DNA of 64,000 nucleotides from Fragilaria radians (GCA_900642245.1 CAAAJI010000071.1:13253-77252), one strand, 5' to 3'. Positions 22,801 to 34,355 are shown, counted from the first letter of the stretch. Translations and numbers: made by a program. Notes: generated by a model from the sequence alone, not told the origin.

Positions 22801-23174
22801 TGCAGACAAAAGGTAATTCGATCTTACCATCTATTAGCAATTATTTTAATAAGTTATTGATTGATCAGTCCTGATTAATTTCAGGTTACTATCGGGCCAA
22901 GTGCTGGAAGCTTAATTAATCATCAGGGCTTTTTTGGTAATAAAATTTATCTGCTTGTTGTGGCAATTTCATTTTCTGACAATATTCAACACTTTTTCTA
23001 CAATTGTCTAAATATTCAATCTGTATAATGTGGAATCTTGTAATGTATGCGTATGCGGAAAACGATTCTTCAATTCTGCCTAACTACAGACTTTATCTTG
23101 TGAAGGAAGCTATTAGTATTACTTGACTTCAACACGTGAGAGGGTACTTGAGAAGATTAGTAGTGCTTTTAAGC
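19889..23174. other. Decayed intergenic DNA, probable mobile-element remnants
   Basis: About 3.3 kb with no recognisable conserved gene. One ORF at 20543-20902 is listed separately. A minus-strand frame at 22544-22840 (98 residues) and its complement look coding-like in places but carry no known motif. Small imperfect inverted repeats occur near 20144-20212 (ttaggct type) and 22860-22930 (tcctgattaatt / aattaatcatcaggg). The overall impression is of old transposon debris. Confidence 0.4.
20543..20902 (+). CDS. Hypothetical 119-residue ORF, doubtful
   Basis: An ATG-initiated frame whose product is hydrophilic and mixed-charge (contains DIYLDLDKNG and ERKNEMTEQPFTPNDSF) without a domain that I recognise. 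Downstream the same frame continues past the stop with further plausible stretches and more stops, which fits a decayed mobile-element gene better than a functional small gene. No intron signals tie it to another exon. Confidence 0.2.
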   Translation: MKDMLGGTVYNGVRDIYLDLDKNGCYEKSTETAELKLTLFGSKLGFTTDDNRDSERKNEMTEQPFTPNDSFIRKYLVYLGLSHEGEQKDSHRTHNYLSLLSNHPCFPCVTIDYFHAADL

Positions 23175-24357
23175 TTATCGGAAAATATTGTCTAGTGGAT
23201 CCTCCGGAATTATCATTTCCTCTTGACGTTCCTTGCGTTTGCGCTGCTTGTTCTTTCTTTCCATGTAAGAATTTCCCTTATCCTGTTTGTCTAGAGACCT
23301 TATTTCATTTGGGGACATGTATTCATCATTTTGATACAAGGTTTGGCCTCCAAAGGATCCCCGAAAAATGCGAATAGGATTTAAAACGAATCTTGGACCA
23401 ATCTCAACAAGTGATGTGTTGTACTCCAGGCCTGTTCGCTTTTTAGCTAAATGTTTTTCCAAAGCGTTTTCCGCATCCTGGTCCAAGATTTGATAATTGC
23501 GAACCCAAATCTGAAATTTACAAAGTTAGTCAAAGGAATGCGGAAAAGAAAATAAATGATGAAAAATAAGCCTCATTCCATCGTAGTCTATGATAGTGAT
23601 CTCATTCCTCATAAGAGGTCCGACATACGCTCATCATTTGTGTAATCATAAGCCTTCTGGAACAATGTGCAATGCATTTAACACCTACCTTTTTGTCGGC
23701 ATATGAAAATACCATTATTCGATCCACAAATGGCTTGCTCTTTGGATGACCGCGTGGTGTTCCGAAAACATTTACAAAGAGCTCCTTCAGAAGCTTTAGA
23801 TGTCCCATGTTTTCAAATGGCTGATCAAAAGAAAGAATTGGTCGACTTCCTTTCATGCAGTTTCCTGTTAGTTTTAATTCATCCATAGTATGAATATTGC
23901 TTACATGAAATCGAGCACTGGGCCCTCCAGTGAGACCAATCCACATATAACAATCCTGTCTCTTACGACACTCAAAATAAAGCACCGAGTTACAGCTACG
24001 AATCTGAAGTATATCGTTGATGGCACGACCAGAACCCTCAGAACCAGGATCAAGTTTTGATTCCTTTTTATGATGAGGCATGAGAGTGCGTAGATCTTCT
24101 AGCAAATGGCGGTACCTTGCTGTCACTCCCCGGGAGCAGAGAGCCAAACATCTCTGCTTGTTTCGATACCGACCATCACTAATGAATTTGGCTGATTCGG
24201 CGTCAAACTCCTCCTCATCTTCACCATGTAAGCCTTGTGTTAGTGACAAATTCTTGTTTTCAAGCAATGATGATTCTTCCTTTGTTTCCTCGATCAAGTG
24301 TCCATCGATATTCTCACTTTCCACCTTTTTTTGCTTCTTGCTTGGTTTTCGACCCAT
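23175..24357 (-). CDS. BRX1: BRX1 homolog, Brix-domain 60S ribosome biogenesis factor (two exons)
   Basis: Exons 24357-23689 and 23510-23175 give 334 residues. BRX1 binds pre-rRNA in early 60S particles together with EBP2 and is nucleolar. Motifs of the Brix domain are visible: CLALCSRGVTARYRHLLEDL, the core FHVSNIHTMDELKLTGNCMKGSRPILSFD, FGTPRGHPKSKPF, then across the splice FSYADKK / IWVRNYQI, and finally LVEIGPRFVLNPIRIFRGSFGGQTLY. The ATG at 24357 (MGRKPSKKQKK) is preferred over the upstream in-frame ATG at 24462, because it starts the typical lysine-rich N-terminus. The intron (23511-23688, 178 bp, GT-AG, phase 0) is longer than most here. The C-terminal tail is basic (KNKQRKRKERQEE). 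Confidence 0.95.
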
Positions 24358-26595
24358 TAGAATTTGTGAAATATAAGGCAAGTGATTGCCAACCAAGTGA
24401 AAAATTAGTGGTGGTGAGTATTGATATACCTCGTGGGCTTTGAAGATTCCTATGTATGACAAAATCCTATATTACTCTCTCAGGAATCAAGAATCGCATA
24501 AAGCTTCGAAGTAAAATCCACTAAACCCTCGAATTCTAATTTCGAACTCCAAAATTTCCTATAAATGCAAGAATGAAACTGCAAAAGTCTCATTCATTGT
24601 TGTATTCACTGGGTATCATCGGTCGCACTTTTCCGTTGAGAGGTATGAGAGGTGAACTGCCCCCTACTTTGTCTCGGTAACACAATCCCTGGCGTGCCTA
24701 TACCGTTTTGAGGTTGAAGCTGCAAACAAATCAACAGAAAACGAAGCCATACCAATATAGGTAAATGAGGAGTTTGATGTATCACGTATTGGTAGGATCC
24801 AATTAAATGAATACTTTCATGGATCACAATATCTCATTGTGTTCTTTAAAAGGTATTGCCACCTAACGTTTAAGTCCTATTGCAAAACAACAGGTCCTTT
24901 CCCTTGGGAGTAAAGGCTCTGTATTATTCTGAAATACCAGATTTTATCTAACCTGGAAATGAAGTGGATAATTAACATGACAAAACACATATGTGAAAGG
25001 CAAGGAATTTCAATAAAATAGCAGCTGATAGTCATTCAGTGCTCATAAACTTCGTAAAAGTAGGAGGTAAAAAGAATAAAAGAAGGAAGGGTAATGCCCA
25101 AACTCAAGGAATGCCGCGTTAGTAAGTCACAGCAAAGGTCATAAAAACAGGAGGAAGTTCATACGAGATGACATTATCCAAATTGTTTGGGAGAGCAAGC
25201 CCGGTTGTACTCAGAGTTGCATAGATTTAGGCATCTCGATGATATTTTTTAAACTGTTTTAATCGCAGATGATGAAATAGTGAGTATCACATGTTAATTG
25301 TTTGTGAACTACAAAATTTGTTCATGTAATTTAATAAAAGAGCGTATTCTGGTGCCTTGAATTACTATTATTGAATTTCATTATGCCTCTAACGGATATT
25401 CAGGAGTAAGCCGCATTTTTTCTCTTTGCTCAACGACAGCTATTTGCGGTATCGATAGAGACAAAGCATTAAGGAAGACACTGAGGATTCTCATTATTAA
25501 TCGGGAATTTTGGGACGATGAAATCAGAACTTGTACACAATTTGAAGCTGAATACACTTCAAAAGCATAAAAATTGACGAAAGGTCGCTTGTAAACAACA
25601 TAACTGATGCAAGACGCCACCCAGAATACATAAGATCATTCGACGCATTACCTATATTGGTATTCATCACTTATGTCAAATAGTAGTGGCTAAAAGTGAG
25701 CGAGATGCGAGGAGAAGAAAATGAATGAAATAAGCTTCGCGCTTGAAATAAAGAATTTGAAAAACCTATATGATTAGACAAATTCAAATCCTAGTAGTCC
25801 AACAAGTTTTAAATTTACATTTTTAATGAGAAGAGAATACTTAAATTAGGCTAAAGACCATGCAGATGGATGAATAGCTTTAGCTTAGATAATTTCATCA
25901 CTCAATAGGTGTATGGGTCTAGTAGTCTGCAGCATTAAGGGCTGAGTCTCGGGAGCATTTGAGTATAAGATCTATCATAATAAATAGATAGAAGGAAAGA
26001 AAATAGTGCCAATGAACTCAACAATTTTCGTTGTAACAGCATAGAAAATTGATTTAAGAAAAAATGAAAGCTGATGGAGATTTTCAAGTTCACAAAAGAA
26101 ATTTGTAAAGCTAGCAATCTTAAAACATGAAAATGACTTAAAAATGAGCACACAAATAGCCGGGAATGAATGCAAGGATTCAATGCATCGACACGTTCAA
26201 TTACAATCAAATTTAAAATGTGCAACATATACGTGGAGATATGGATCCTGATCTCTAAACAGATATTTTCACTCAGATTAAAAGATTACTTGAATATTGT
26301 GGAAATTTGTTGAATGAAAAAAATCACTCGTTGGACAAGGACTGTATTGGCATTTTTGAAGGGAATTGACATCTCGTAACCTTATATTTGTATTTGGTAT
26401 ATCCCTACATAGAAAAGGATAGCTTGGTATCGGCAACTTACCGACTTCCACCACCTATCATCTTCCGTCGTCGTCATATAATTGCGCCTTTTCCTCCTAA
26501 CGTCCACTCTCGCAATACATTGGATACCTTCCTATTCCGTAATTCTTGAAAGCAACTATTGATCGTACCCTTATCCTGTACGATTGAAAAGACGA
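24358..26595. other. Intergenic, possible minor exons only
   Basis: About 2.2 kb between divergent BRX1 and U2A'. Two minus-strand stretches look mildly coding: 24606-24716, preceded by a good acceptor (tttgtttgcag), and 25381-25617, listed separately. No upstream exons could be linked to either. Otherwise AT-rich with no recognised motif; promoters of both flanking genes lie at its ends. Confidence 0.4.
25381..25617 (-). CDS. Possible terminal exon of an unknown gene
   Basis: The minus-strand frame gives a 70-80 residue stretch (ASCISYVVYKRPFVNFYAFE ... EKMRLTPEYPLEA, stop) whose codon choice resembles the real genes nearby. There is no ATG near its start, so it would need an upstream exon; a tgcatcag acceptor lies near 25610. 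I find no partner exon and recognise no family. It may equally be a chance open frame. Confidence 0.2.
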   Translation of the reverse strand, partial: ASCISYVVYKRPFVNFYAFEVYSASNCVQVLISSSQNSRLIMRILSVFLNALSLSIPQIAVVEQREKMRLTPEYPLEA

Positions 26596-27752
26596 ATGAG
26601 ATTGTCAGCCGAAGTTTTAAATTTGGCCGAGCAACGTCCAAATCCATTGGGGGAGAGAGAATTGGTATTACGTGGAAGGGGAATTCCACTGATTGAACAT
26701 CTTGGTGTAACTCGTGATGCTTTTGACTCCATTGACTTTACCGACAATCGGTTGACAAGATTAGATAACTTTCCGCGGTTGGAACGTTTAGCCACTCTTC
26801 AATTATCCAATAATGCCATCGAGACACTGGATGAACCTAATTTAGCCAAGAATCTACCCAACATAACCGTTTTGAATTTGAGCAACAATCGAATTGCCAA
26901 TTTACATCAAATTGACAACATGGGTAAAGCCTTCCCGAAACTAGAATTCTTATCCTTATCTGGAAATCCTGTAACTCGTAAGTTAAAACAAAACATCATG
27001 GCCGTATTGAAACTACGTCGGATTGGAACATTCGCAAGTTGCTGATACCATCCAATTATTCTTGTACAGCCACCAAAATGATATAATTTTTCTTCGAAGC
27101 CTGAATGATCCTTGTTTGTTTTCAGAAAACGAAATGAGATCCATAGTACATGATGAAAATGCACACATGGATCAATCTAACCCATTTTCATTTCTTTGTT
27201 TCTTTCATTTTGTCCTATTGCTAAATACTACAAGGTCGGCAGTATTATCGTCTGTATACGATTCATCATATTCCTTCTCTCAAAGTTTTAGATCTCATTC
27301 GGATAACTCGTAGGGAACGTGATACGGCCAAACGATTGTCACGATCTGCAGCAGGTGCTGCATTGGAGTCCGACGTAGAAAAGGAAAGACGAACCTTTAC
27401 ACCTGGTGAAGGTCGTTCAGCGGCAGAATCCTTCCAAATTTCCTTTACAATGGAACAAAAGGAACAATTACGACACATGGTAGCAACAGCTACATCGCCA
27501 CAAGATATTGAACAAATTGAATCCTACGTACAAAAGGGAATCTTTCCATCTCATTTGCTGGTGGCATCTCCAATAGCAACAACAACAACAGCAACAACGT
27601 CGGCTCCAAACGATGAAAATAATACAGAAAAGCTAGTTGATGACAATGTCGATATCAGCACTATTAAGAATGACGAGAACAAGACGGGAAAGAGATCGAA
27701 TGAAGAAAATAATAACAATGATGAGACGAATGCAAAAAAGGCTAGAGCCTAA
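26596..27752 (+). CDS. SNRPA1: U2 snRNP protein A' (leucine-rich repeat) (two exons)
   Basis: Exons 26596-26977 and 27235-27752 give 299 residues. U2A' binds U2 snRNA stem-loop IV together with U2B'' and is part of the spliceosome. Landmarks: MRLSAEVLNLAEQ, ERELVLRGRGIPLIEHLG, FDSIDFTDNRLTRLDNFPRL, two further LRRs, FLSLSGNPVTR, then across the intron YYRLYTIHHIPSLKVLDLIRITRRER. A C-terminal helix-rich segment contains RRTFTPGEG and FTMEQKEQLRHMVATATSPQDIEQIESY. The first ATG matches the family start. The donor c|GTAAGT and acceptor CAAG (intron 26978-27234, 257 bp, phase 1) rebuild the conserved NPVT...YRLY junction. The C-terminal tail is low complexity (Thr, then Asn/Glu/Lys). It is convergent with LCMT1, 93 bp apart. 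Confidence 0.93.
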
Positions 27753-27845
27753 GCTTGCTAATTCTTTCATAATGTATTCTTCGTAAAAAAATCCATATTT
27801 CGCCATTTATTCATAAGGCAGTTTGTCTTCCCCTCATTTAGAGTG

Positions 27846-28931
27846 TTAACTTTTCCTCTTAACTTGACATCGATTCGGATCCAGTCCAAGAGTAGGTCCC
27901 ATCTGACAAAAGTCAAGACCTACGGTTGTTGCAGACGCAACTAGGATACAATAATGCTGAAGGATCATGGTCCATTCCTCAATTTCATCCAAGAACTCAC
28001 ACTTTTGTGCTGTCCGCCTTTGTTCCATTGTGAGGATGGTTTGATAGGCCCACCACATGTTACATCCAATCGCTTGTTCCCAACCACAAAGTGTCACAAA
28101 TTTGTGTATCTGTTGTTCCAATGTTCGAGTGTGTAGTAAGCTTGATCGAGTTGTTACAATATTAGCTCGTAATAAGTTCTGTTCCATCATCCGTCCAAAG
28201 GATGATGACTGATTTTCTGTTTTCATCATACTATTTTTTGTCTCCATGTTGTTATCACCACCTGTAATGGGGTCAAATAGGACCAAGCATGATTTTGGAC
28301 AATACGAAGCCAGTGTCCTCCATAACTTCTGACTGATATCTTCCTCAAGGTACATCTGCAGACATTCCACTAGGAATAAAATATCATGATCACTTGCACT
28401 TAATCCCAATTCGGAGAGTTTTTGGAGGAGTTCGACAGGATCTTCACGTAAATCATGACCCAATAAACAATAGTCACTCGATGGATTATTGGGAGGTGCT
28501 TCAGTTGCAAAACGAATTCCATCCGCAGTATTTGCCACGTGACGTACAATTGGAAAGAATTCTGCCTTCTGTTTTAAAATCGTTACCTTTCGTTGGATCG
28601 TGCACGGATGATCTACTTCATACCAATGTAATCTCTTTGGAGAGACGGAAGGAGTCATAATTCCAGACACATAGCGAAAGAAATTGGTATCCATACCGGC
28701 ACCAAGTAAAACAATGTGTGGATCCTGACGACTCTCAATAAATTTGGTAATCATACGATCGATGCACATGACCCGTGCATGAGTCCCCTTCTTTATGATT
28801 GGTTGACACTGTCGAGGTTGACTCACAAACGGAGCAAGGAATGGATCCACATAATATCCTGCTTGGACTGTTGCATATTTGGTACATATCGCATCGTCGG
28901 CAGTTCCAATCACAGCAGCATCATCATTCAT
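27846..28931 (-). CDS. LCMT1: Leucine carboxyl methyltransferase 1 (PP2A catalytic-subunit methyltransferase)
   Basis: Intronless, 361 residues from the first ATG. LCMT1 methylates the C-terminal leucine of the PP2A catalytic subunit with SAM, controlling holoenzyme assembly. Motifs: GTADDAICTKYATVQAGYYVDPF at the N-terminus (substrate-side lid), IVLLGAGMDTNFFRY (SAM-binding motif I), HWYEVDHP, CLLGHDLR, LFLVECLQMYLEEDIS, LVLFDPITGGDN, FGRMMEQNLL, and the C-terminal EFLDEIEEWTMILQHYCILVAS. No kelch repeats, so not LCMT2/TYW4. The frame continues open 15 codons upstream without another ATG before a stop. Slightly longer than animal LCMT1 (about 334). Confidence 0.92.
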   Translation of the reverse strand: MNDDAAVIGTADDAICTKYATVQAGYYVDPFLAPFVSQPRQCQPIIKKGTHARVMCIDRMITKFIESRQDPHIVLLGAGMDTNFFRYVSGIMTPSVSPKRLHWYEVDHPCTIQRKVTILKQKAEFFPIVRHVANTADGIRFATEAPPNNPSSDYCLLGHDLREDPVELLQKLSELGLSASDHDILFLVECLQMYLEEDISQKLWRTLASYCPKSCLVLFDPITGGDNNMETKNSMMKTENQSSSFGRMMEQNLLRANIVTTRSSLLHTRTLEQQIHKFVTLCGWEQAIGCNMWWAYQTILTMEQRRTAQKCEFLDEIEEWTMILQHYCILVASATTVGLDFCQMGPTLGLDPNRCQVKRKS

Positions 28932-29717
28932 CGTCTTTTTCACTTGAGAAGGAATATAGCTACTGTAGTCGAGCAATTGACGTCAGACCAGTGTGGCAAA
29001 TTTGAAATTTAAAAAACATTAACTTTGTTGAGAATAGTGAATGAATAAATTTCCGGGTGTTAGTGTGTAATACTAGTTTTGACATGGAGTTTGCTTGAAT
29101 ACTGTTTGTAAACACAGAATACTCAAGTCATAAAATCAATTGCATGATAAATGACAAAGACTGGAAATATCATTGGAGTCTTAGATTGCGTACATTATTG
29201 TCACGATGACATATTCAAATATACCAATGTATTGAGCATTGGCATCAAGAAAATTTCAAGATAGATGTTTTCTCTTACTGAACAATCATCCTTATTATCA
29301 TGGCCAGATGCCGTATTCCTGCGGATTCTCTTGCTGCTGTTGAAGTTATTGCGGCTGATTTTGCCAGAAAGACAAAAGGATGTTGATGCATTTGGAGAGA
29401 CAAGGCTGTTGTCAAAAATCAATGTCTGTTAGGTTTTCATTGATGGAAAATCAGTACAATTGCTGTGTTCAATTTAAATCTTTTTCTTCTTTGCTTGCAT
29501 GTGAGTTTATTTTGCGACATATGAGTGTATAAATATGATAACAGTAATCCCAAAATTCCAGCAGCATGTTTGATCCACATAATTGGTGTTGATTAAACCA
29601 ATTACAAAATAGGCTTTTGATTACACAATTCATCCACTAAAGATGTAAATTATTTTCCTTTTAATATCATTTTCATGTTATCCATTAGAGCTGTTGCACT
29701 ATGCCACCAATTAGGCC
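28932..29717. other. Intergenic upstream of LCMT1
   Basis: AT-rich, with no gene supported. A 73-residue minus-strand frame at 29201-29422 lacks any recognisable feature. The part next to 28931 should include the LCMT1 promoter. Confidence 0.4.
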
Positions 29718-30103
29718 TGTAGAAGTATCCTAAAGTGGTTTAGTGTAGAAGTATAGTTTGGTTTATTATGAGATGTTTAGTTCTTGAATGTAACTTGTTT
29801 CATTCTTGTCTTTGATTATTGAAATTTTCCTTGAATCTTGCGTGCACTTTGCACTTAGAAACAAGTAACATTTTTGGTAGACAGAATTAGTCATGCTGCT
29901 AATCTTTATGCTTAACTAATCTTGAGCAGCCTAAAGTTTAGTTAGACCGTTGATTAATTGGTGATGGACGTTTTTGTTTGCTAACACGGATTAAGTAAAC
30001 ATTATTTGTTTATTTAAGTATTTCCTAAAATACAGTTTAAGGTTATAGGTTCATAACCTCACTAAAGTTATTTTCTTCTCTTCTTAGAAGTCCGCATATC
30101 GCA
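29718..30103 (+). repeat. LTR-like dispersed repeat, possible solo LTR
   Basis: Runs from tgtagaagtatcc to gtccgcatatcgca, starting TG and ending CA as LTRs do, with a TATA-like tatttaagta near 30014. Its last 110 bp align with the window's first 109 bases, including the blocks ggttca-aacctcactaa and gtccgcatat-gca. I found no flanking five-base duplication, so the left boundary is a guess. No retroelement coding region adjoins it. Confidence 0.4.
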
Positions 30104-32014
30104 CTGTAATGAATACTTTGATATCGTTTGCACGACAAGTGTTTTCAAACATTCTTTAGTTTGAAAAACATTTCTTGATAGCATTCCAGTTCGAACTTAC
30201 GGAAAAGTAAGAATGTCATTTTTATTCTTTGACACAATTCGGCTATGTGACCGAGAGATATGGCCATGACAGTGCTAATTTATGCTAGCGATGTCCCTAA
30301 TGACACTTGAATGCAATAAACTGTTTAACAAAACATTGTAAGGGATTCGGCACTCGTACTTGTGCACGATGTCGTACTTGCACTCGATTTCCTCCTCTGG
30401 CTTTTCTCAGGTGAAGCTCAAGTAGCTGGCATGTAATCTACGGAAACTTTGCAATATCCAAGTCGATATTGAAGTTTATCCGAAAACCCAATGATAATGA
30501 AAAGTTTTCAATACCGATTTAACCCAGTTAGACAATCTGTGAGTTTTTGATGGGGGAGGGAATGGCTGACTGCCAGATTAGATGTGAATTATTTTTGTGG
30601 TAGGATTTGTTGTTTCTGATGAGGCAGCTGTTTTTCCGGTTTGGAAAACTACTTCTTACATCCAATAGACCACATCAACGCAAGCAGCTTGTGATATTAG
30701 AGTCAATGGTTCAAAAACACATATCTTTCACTTCACTCTCTACATGCACTCATTGGGATAGATTCATTCTCAGGATTATTTGCCATCGCATCCAGGATTT
30801 GTTTCCTGGTTATCCTTTTCCTCAATATATGGCTTATGAAATCCACTCGTGAGCGCAAATAAAAACGTACAAAAACGGCAATGAGGACAAGCTAAAAAGA
30901 ACAATTTTTATGAATAGGCATTTTTAAATTTTAGTACAACTGTCATTTGCTTTCCACAATGCAAGATCATCCGCCATAAAAATCGATAGAAATTGAAAAG
31001 AAGTCAAAAAGATTTGGAAAAAATATGATTTTCTAAAACCTCTAAAGGTCAAAGATGAGAATGAAGCTCATGAGGATTCCAACAAAGCGTAATCCTCTTC
31101 TTAGATACAACATTTTAAAATAGGTGTTTTTAGGAGCTTATACCCTACGAGAAATGAAATTAAATTGGTCCGATATATATCATACCTAAGTATTTAGCCA
31201 ACGACAGATCACTAGGAGCCTTTGTCAGTAAAGCAAGCTTCCAAGTCTGACCGAATTCCGAGAATCTACAATGCAATCGAATTACTTTACTGAGTAATTT
31301 GTACTTCAATATTTTATGCACATGTAAATGCTATCATACAACTTTTTGAAAGTTACTTGTGTGATATAAGCCTAAATCTCTCTATGCCAGAACAGAACAC
31401 TAAGTCCACATTTTGTCCCAAAAACGAGTTATTGAACACATAGTTACTACTCCTTGAAACTAATGCCACATATTCTATAATACCTCAAAATGAGATTTTC
31501 AATTGGTCATGTTGGATATTTCTATGAAGTTTACTTCACAATCTTTCATTAGGGTATGCACACTAATTCTAAAGCTAACCTTAAACATTTCATTTGGTAA
31601 ACAGTTCTGGGTGTAAAAATGAATTTGAATGGAGATTTTGCCTTTTAGACTGCAAATATTGTCTTTCCATGAAACAAGGAACCTTACTTGGGAACAAATC
31701 AATAGCCTTTTCATGTTCCAGGATGTACAAATTGAAATGTTTATAGACATACAAGGTTGTGGATATATTAAAAAACTGTTGAAAAATTGGAAACGATGTA
31801 ATTAATTTCAGTTTCTTCACATTATTCAGTTAAATGAGTAAATCATAGCATAGGCTTCACTGAAGATGCTTCTTGGAAGTTCTATTTTCAAAATACCAAT
31901 CAGTCACTGATCGTCACCTACAAATGCTTTATGCGGTTTAGCTCAGTTGGGAAGCATGAAGGTCTTATATCTTTCATATTTCGATTTTTTTCTTCCAATT
32001 CACATCTTAATTGG
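30104..32014. other. Intergenic, no gene supported
   Basis: About 1.9 kb downstream of the minus-strand hydrolase. Frames at 30607-30852, 31499-31750 and 31590-31820 are short and without domains. A tRNA-like remnant at 31933-31985 is listed separately. Confidence 0.4.
31933..31985 (+). pseudogene. tRNA-like remnant (pseudo-tRNA or SINE head)
   Basis: The segment gcggtttagctcagttggga contains a near-perfect A box (TAGCTCAGTTGG). A potential anticodon arm built on atgaa/ttcat and a poor B-box match (atttcgatttt against GGTTCGANTCC) follow at plausible spacing, and then a T-run. The D-stem 3' strand is shortened and no 3' acceptor strand pairs with gcgg. It cannot be a functional tRNA. Confidence 0.3.
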
Positions 32015-32998
32015 TTATCCATCACTTTCAACAGAAATAATAAATGATGAAATTGATTCAACTAACCTTCGTATATGCCTTAATCCATTATAATTGTGAT
32101 CGCCACCATCTATCACAACTAATTTATGGTTCCTTATCTTATTTTCGAATTGGTAAGCGTTACTCAGATCGACCTGCGTGTCTTTTGACCCATGCAAAGT
32201 CATGACTCTTGAACTTTTGATTTGGAGAACATAATCAGAATTTAGGCTGTTTATCTCTTGAATATCGTCCATTGTAACTACGAATTCTCGACTTCCCTTC
32301 TTGTCAATTATTGTTTTCCCACATGTTCTGAGCTCTGAAATCTGATCCTCGTTCAATATTCTGCTAACATCGTATGTAAAGGGTGTAAAATACCTCCCGG
32401 AAAGATTCACGAAGCAGGGTATACGTAATGCGTGTCGCTCTTTCTCTTGTTCAGTCGCATATCGTAGAACACAGGCTGCGCCCTTTGAGTGGCCAATTAT
32501 ACATGGAACGCGGCATTTCATTTTTTCTTGTATAAAACTGACAATCGCTTTCAAATCAAGATATTCTTCATCATAATTGGAAAGGCGAAATGTTCCGGAA
32601 GAATGACCATTACCTGTAAAGTCGAATCGCAACGTATGACAGTTCATTTCGCTAGTCAAGCCACCTCCCAAGTGAGCTAGTAACATTTGATTTCTCCAAC
32701 TCTTGAATCCATGACAAATAACAATTACTGGCTTACTTGCATTAATTCTGAGACCAAGGTTCTCCACATATACGTTATGTGGACCGGAGCTACGATAAAG
32801 CGTACAAGCAATATTCTTTTCATTGGACAACGATGACACATAGAAATCAATAATGTCATCACTACTGATGTGACTGGGAAGAGGCGGAAATGGGTACCCT
32901 TCGCATTCTTGTGTTGGTCTCTCTCTTGTACATTCGTTTCTTGGATTGTGTTCCAACTCCTTAGAGGCTTTGGAGAGTGTTGAGGCGACGTTTACCAT
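32015..32998 (-). CDS. Alpha/beta hydrolase (serine aminopeptidase S33-like)
   Basis: Intronless, 327 residues. The alpha/beta-hydrolase fold shows a HGFKSW oxyanion-region motif (about 92-97) and TLRFDFTGNGHSSGTF (about 121-136). The nucleophile elbow is GHSKGA, with Ser at about 171. The acid Asp is in LHGSKDTQVDL (about 276) and the catalytic His in GGDHNYNG (about 302). The triad is complete, so it should be an active esterase, lipase or peptidase; the substrate cannot be inferred. No signal peptide or membrane span is evident, suggesting a soluble cytosolic enzyme. The 50-residue N-terminal extension before the core is charged and unconserved. The start is the first ATG of the frame. Confidence 0.85.
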   Translation of the reverse strand: MVNVASTLSKASKELEHNPRNECTRERPTQECEGYPFPPLPSHISSDDIIDFYVSSLSNEKNIACTLYRSSGPHNVYVENLGLRINASKPVIVICHGFKSWRNQMLLAHLGGGLTSEMNCHTLRFDFTGNGHSSGTFRLSNYDEEYLDLKAIVSFIQEKMKCRVPCIIGHSKGAACVLRYATEQEKERHALRIPCFVNLSGRYFTPFTYDVSRILNEDQISELRTCGKTIIDKKGSREFVVTMDDIQEINSLNSDYVLQIKSSRVMTLHGSKDTQVDLSNAYQFENKIRNHKLVVIDGGDHNYNGLRHIRRLVESISSFIISVESDG

Positions 32999-34355
32999 TC
33001 TCTATCATGAGTGGTACGAAAAGCAGTGTCACTAGGGATAATTTTCTTGATTCCAATCTGCATGGAAATTGTTGTATTGAATAGTATCTCATTTTTCACA
33101 TTTTACTCTTTTGAATCTGAGTTTAGCTGGAATTGATATTAGCTCCAGAGCAACTGCAATACTAAATCTTTACATTCATTGGATAATATGCAACTGATTA
33201 TTGGAATCAGAATGGATGGCTTTCTTACTTTTAGAATTCATATAACTCTTATCTCTTTTTTCCTTTGGAATGGCAAAGGTCAGTGATGACTATTCAGAAA
33301 TTTTGTCTTTTCTAGTACCAGAAATTTCACTAATCTTGCTTATCTACCCAAATACGGCTCCACTCAAAATGGATTACATGGTATCAAGTATTTTTCAAGT
33401 GGATAGATTCAAATTGAATCAGAATCTTTCAACAAGAAGGAATTCATGTGTCCAAAGCCTCACCTAAGCTTGCCGGAACCCAAATACTCTTGTGATAGAA
33501 AAATTTCTCAAAAAATCTTGAAATGCTAGAATGAAAGATTTCAAACGTTTTATCGGTTGTGAGATGAACACTATAGCACTTCCATCCGTTTCTACTGAAG
33601 TCGAATTTGTTGGTTTTTCCCGAGCAATAAGGAACATCATCAATCCTGGACACCAATACACTATCTGCTCACCACCTTATCATTCTTTAGAGTAAGGTAT
33701 TGGGATTCTTTCAAATTCTTTATTTGTTAGTCTTACTCAGACACTGCTCGTCTGGAAAATTTGGAACAAGGGATAGTCTCAACCTTACAGGACTTAGTTG
33801 ATAGAAACAGCAGTGAATTGCTGACTTTCAAGGTTTTTTTCTAAGAATCTGCTTTAACTACAGCATCTAAGGATGAAGAAAAGTCACTTTACAGAAATTA
33901 CAAGAATTTCTCTTCAATCATTCAAGCATCAAGCAAAGCCGTTGCAAATTCCTAATTTATAAAGTTGAGAACATCTAAAAAAATGTCAAATTAAATTCTG
34001 CATTAAGCACTTCGTTTTCAAATAGATATGCCAAAAGCTGTGAATGTTGAGGTAGCCCTTTATCAGAGTGTAAAGTCTCATTGTCTTCATAACGATGGTC
34101 ATTATCCTCATCATTCTGCATTCGTAACGATTTAAATTGCATACCTTTGCAATTTTTAACACCACTCAATCACGTTAGGACTAAGAATAATGTTTTTTCT
34201 CGAAATCTATTTTTCTTTTTCGCGCCGAAATCGTGCTAGGGATAAAATCACGATTCCCCTCCCTATATGTGAATAAACGAGGCATCCAAAGGGCAACGAA
34301 AACAAATCAAACTGGACACCACTAGAAGTGCAATATTGACAAAGGGCAAGTTGCT
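32999..34355. other. Intergenic, decayed coding-like sequence
   Basis: Divergent region between the hydrolase and the BRWD gene. From about 33270 to 33700 the plus strand yields coding-like runs broken by stops (for example a VSTEVEFVGFSRAIRNIINP-like stretch), reminiscent of a dead transposase or retroelement, but no family-defining motif is visible. The last few hundred bases should hold the promoter of the BRWD gene. Confidence 0.4.

Noticed and set aside
23511..23688. Box C/D snoRNA inside the BRX1 intron (ATGATGA at the right place for a C box)
   Set aside because: No CTGA D box follows at a suitable distance on either strand and no terminal stem is visible.
33270..33700. Possible transposase remnant upstream of the BRWD gene
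   Set aside because: Coding-like stretches exist but no family-defining motif could be identified, so it is described only as decayed sequence.
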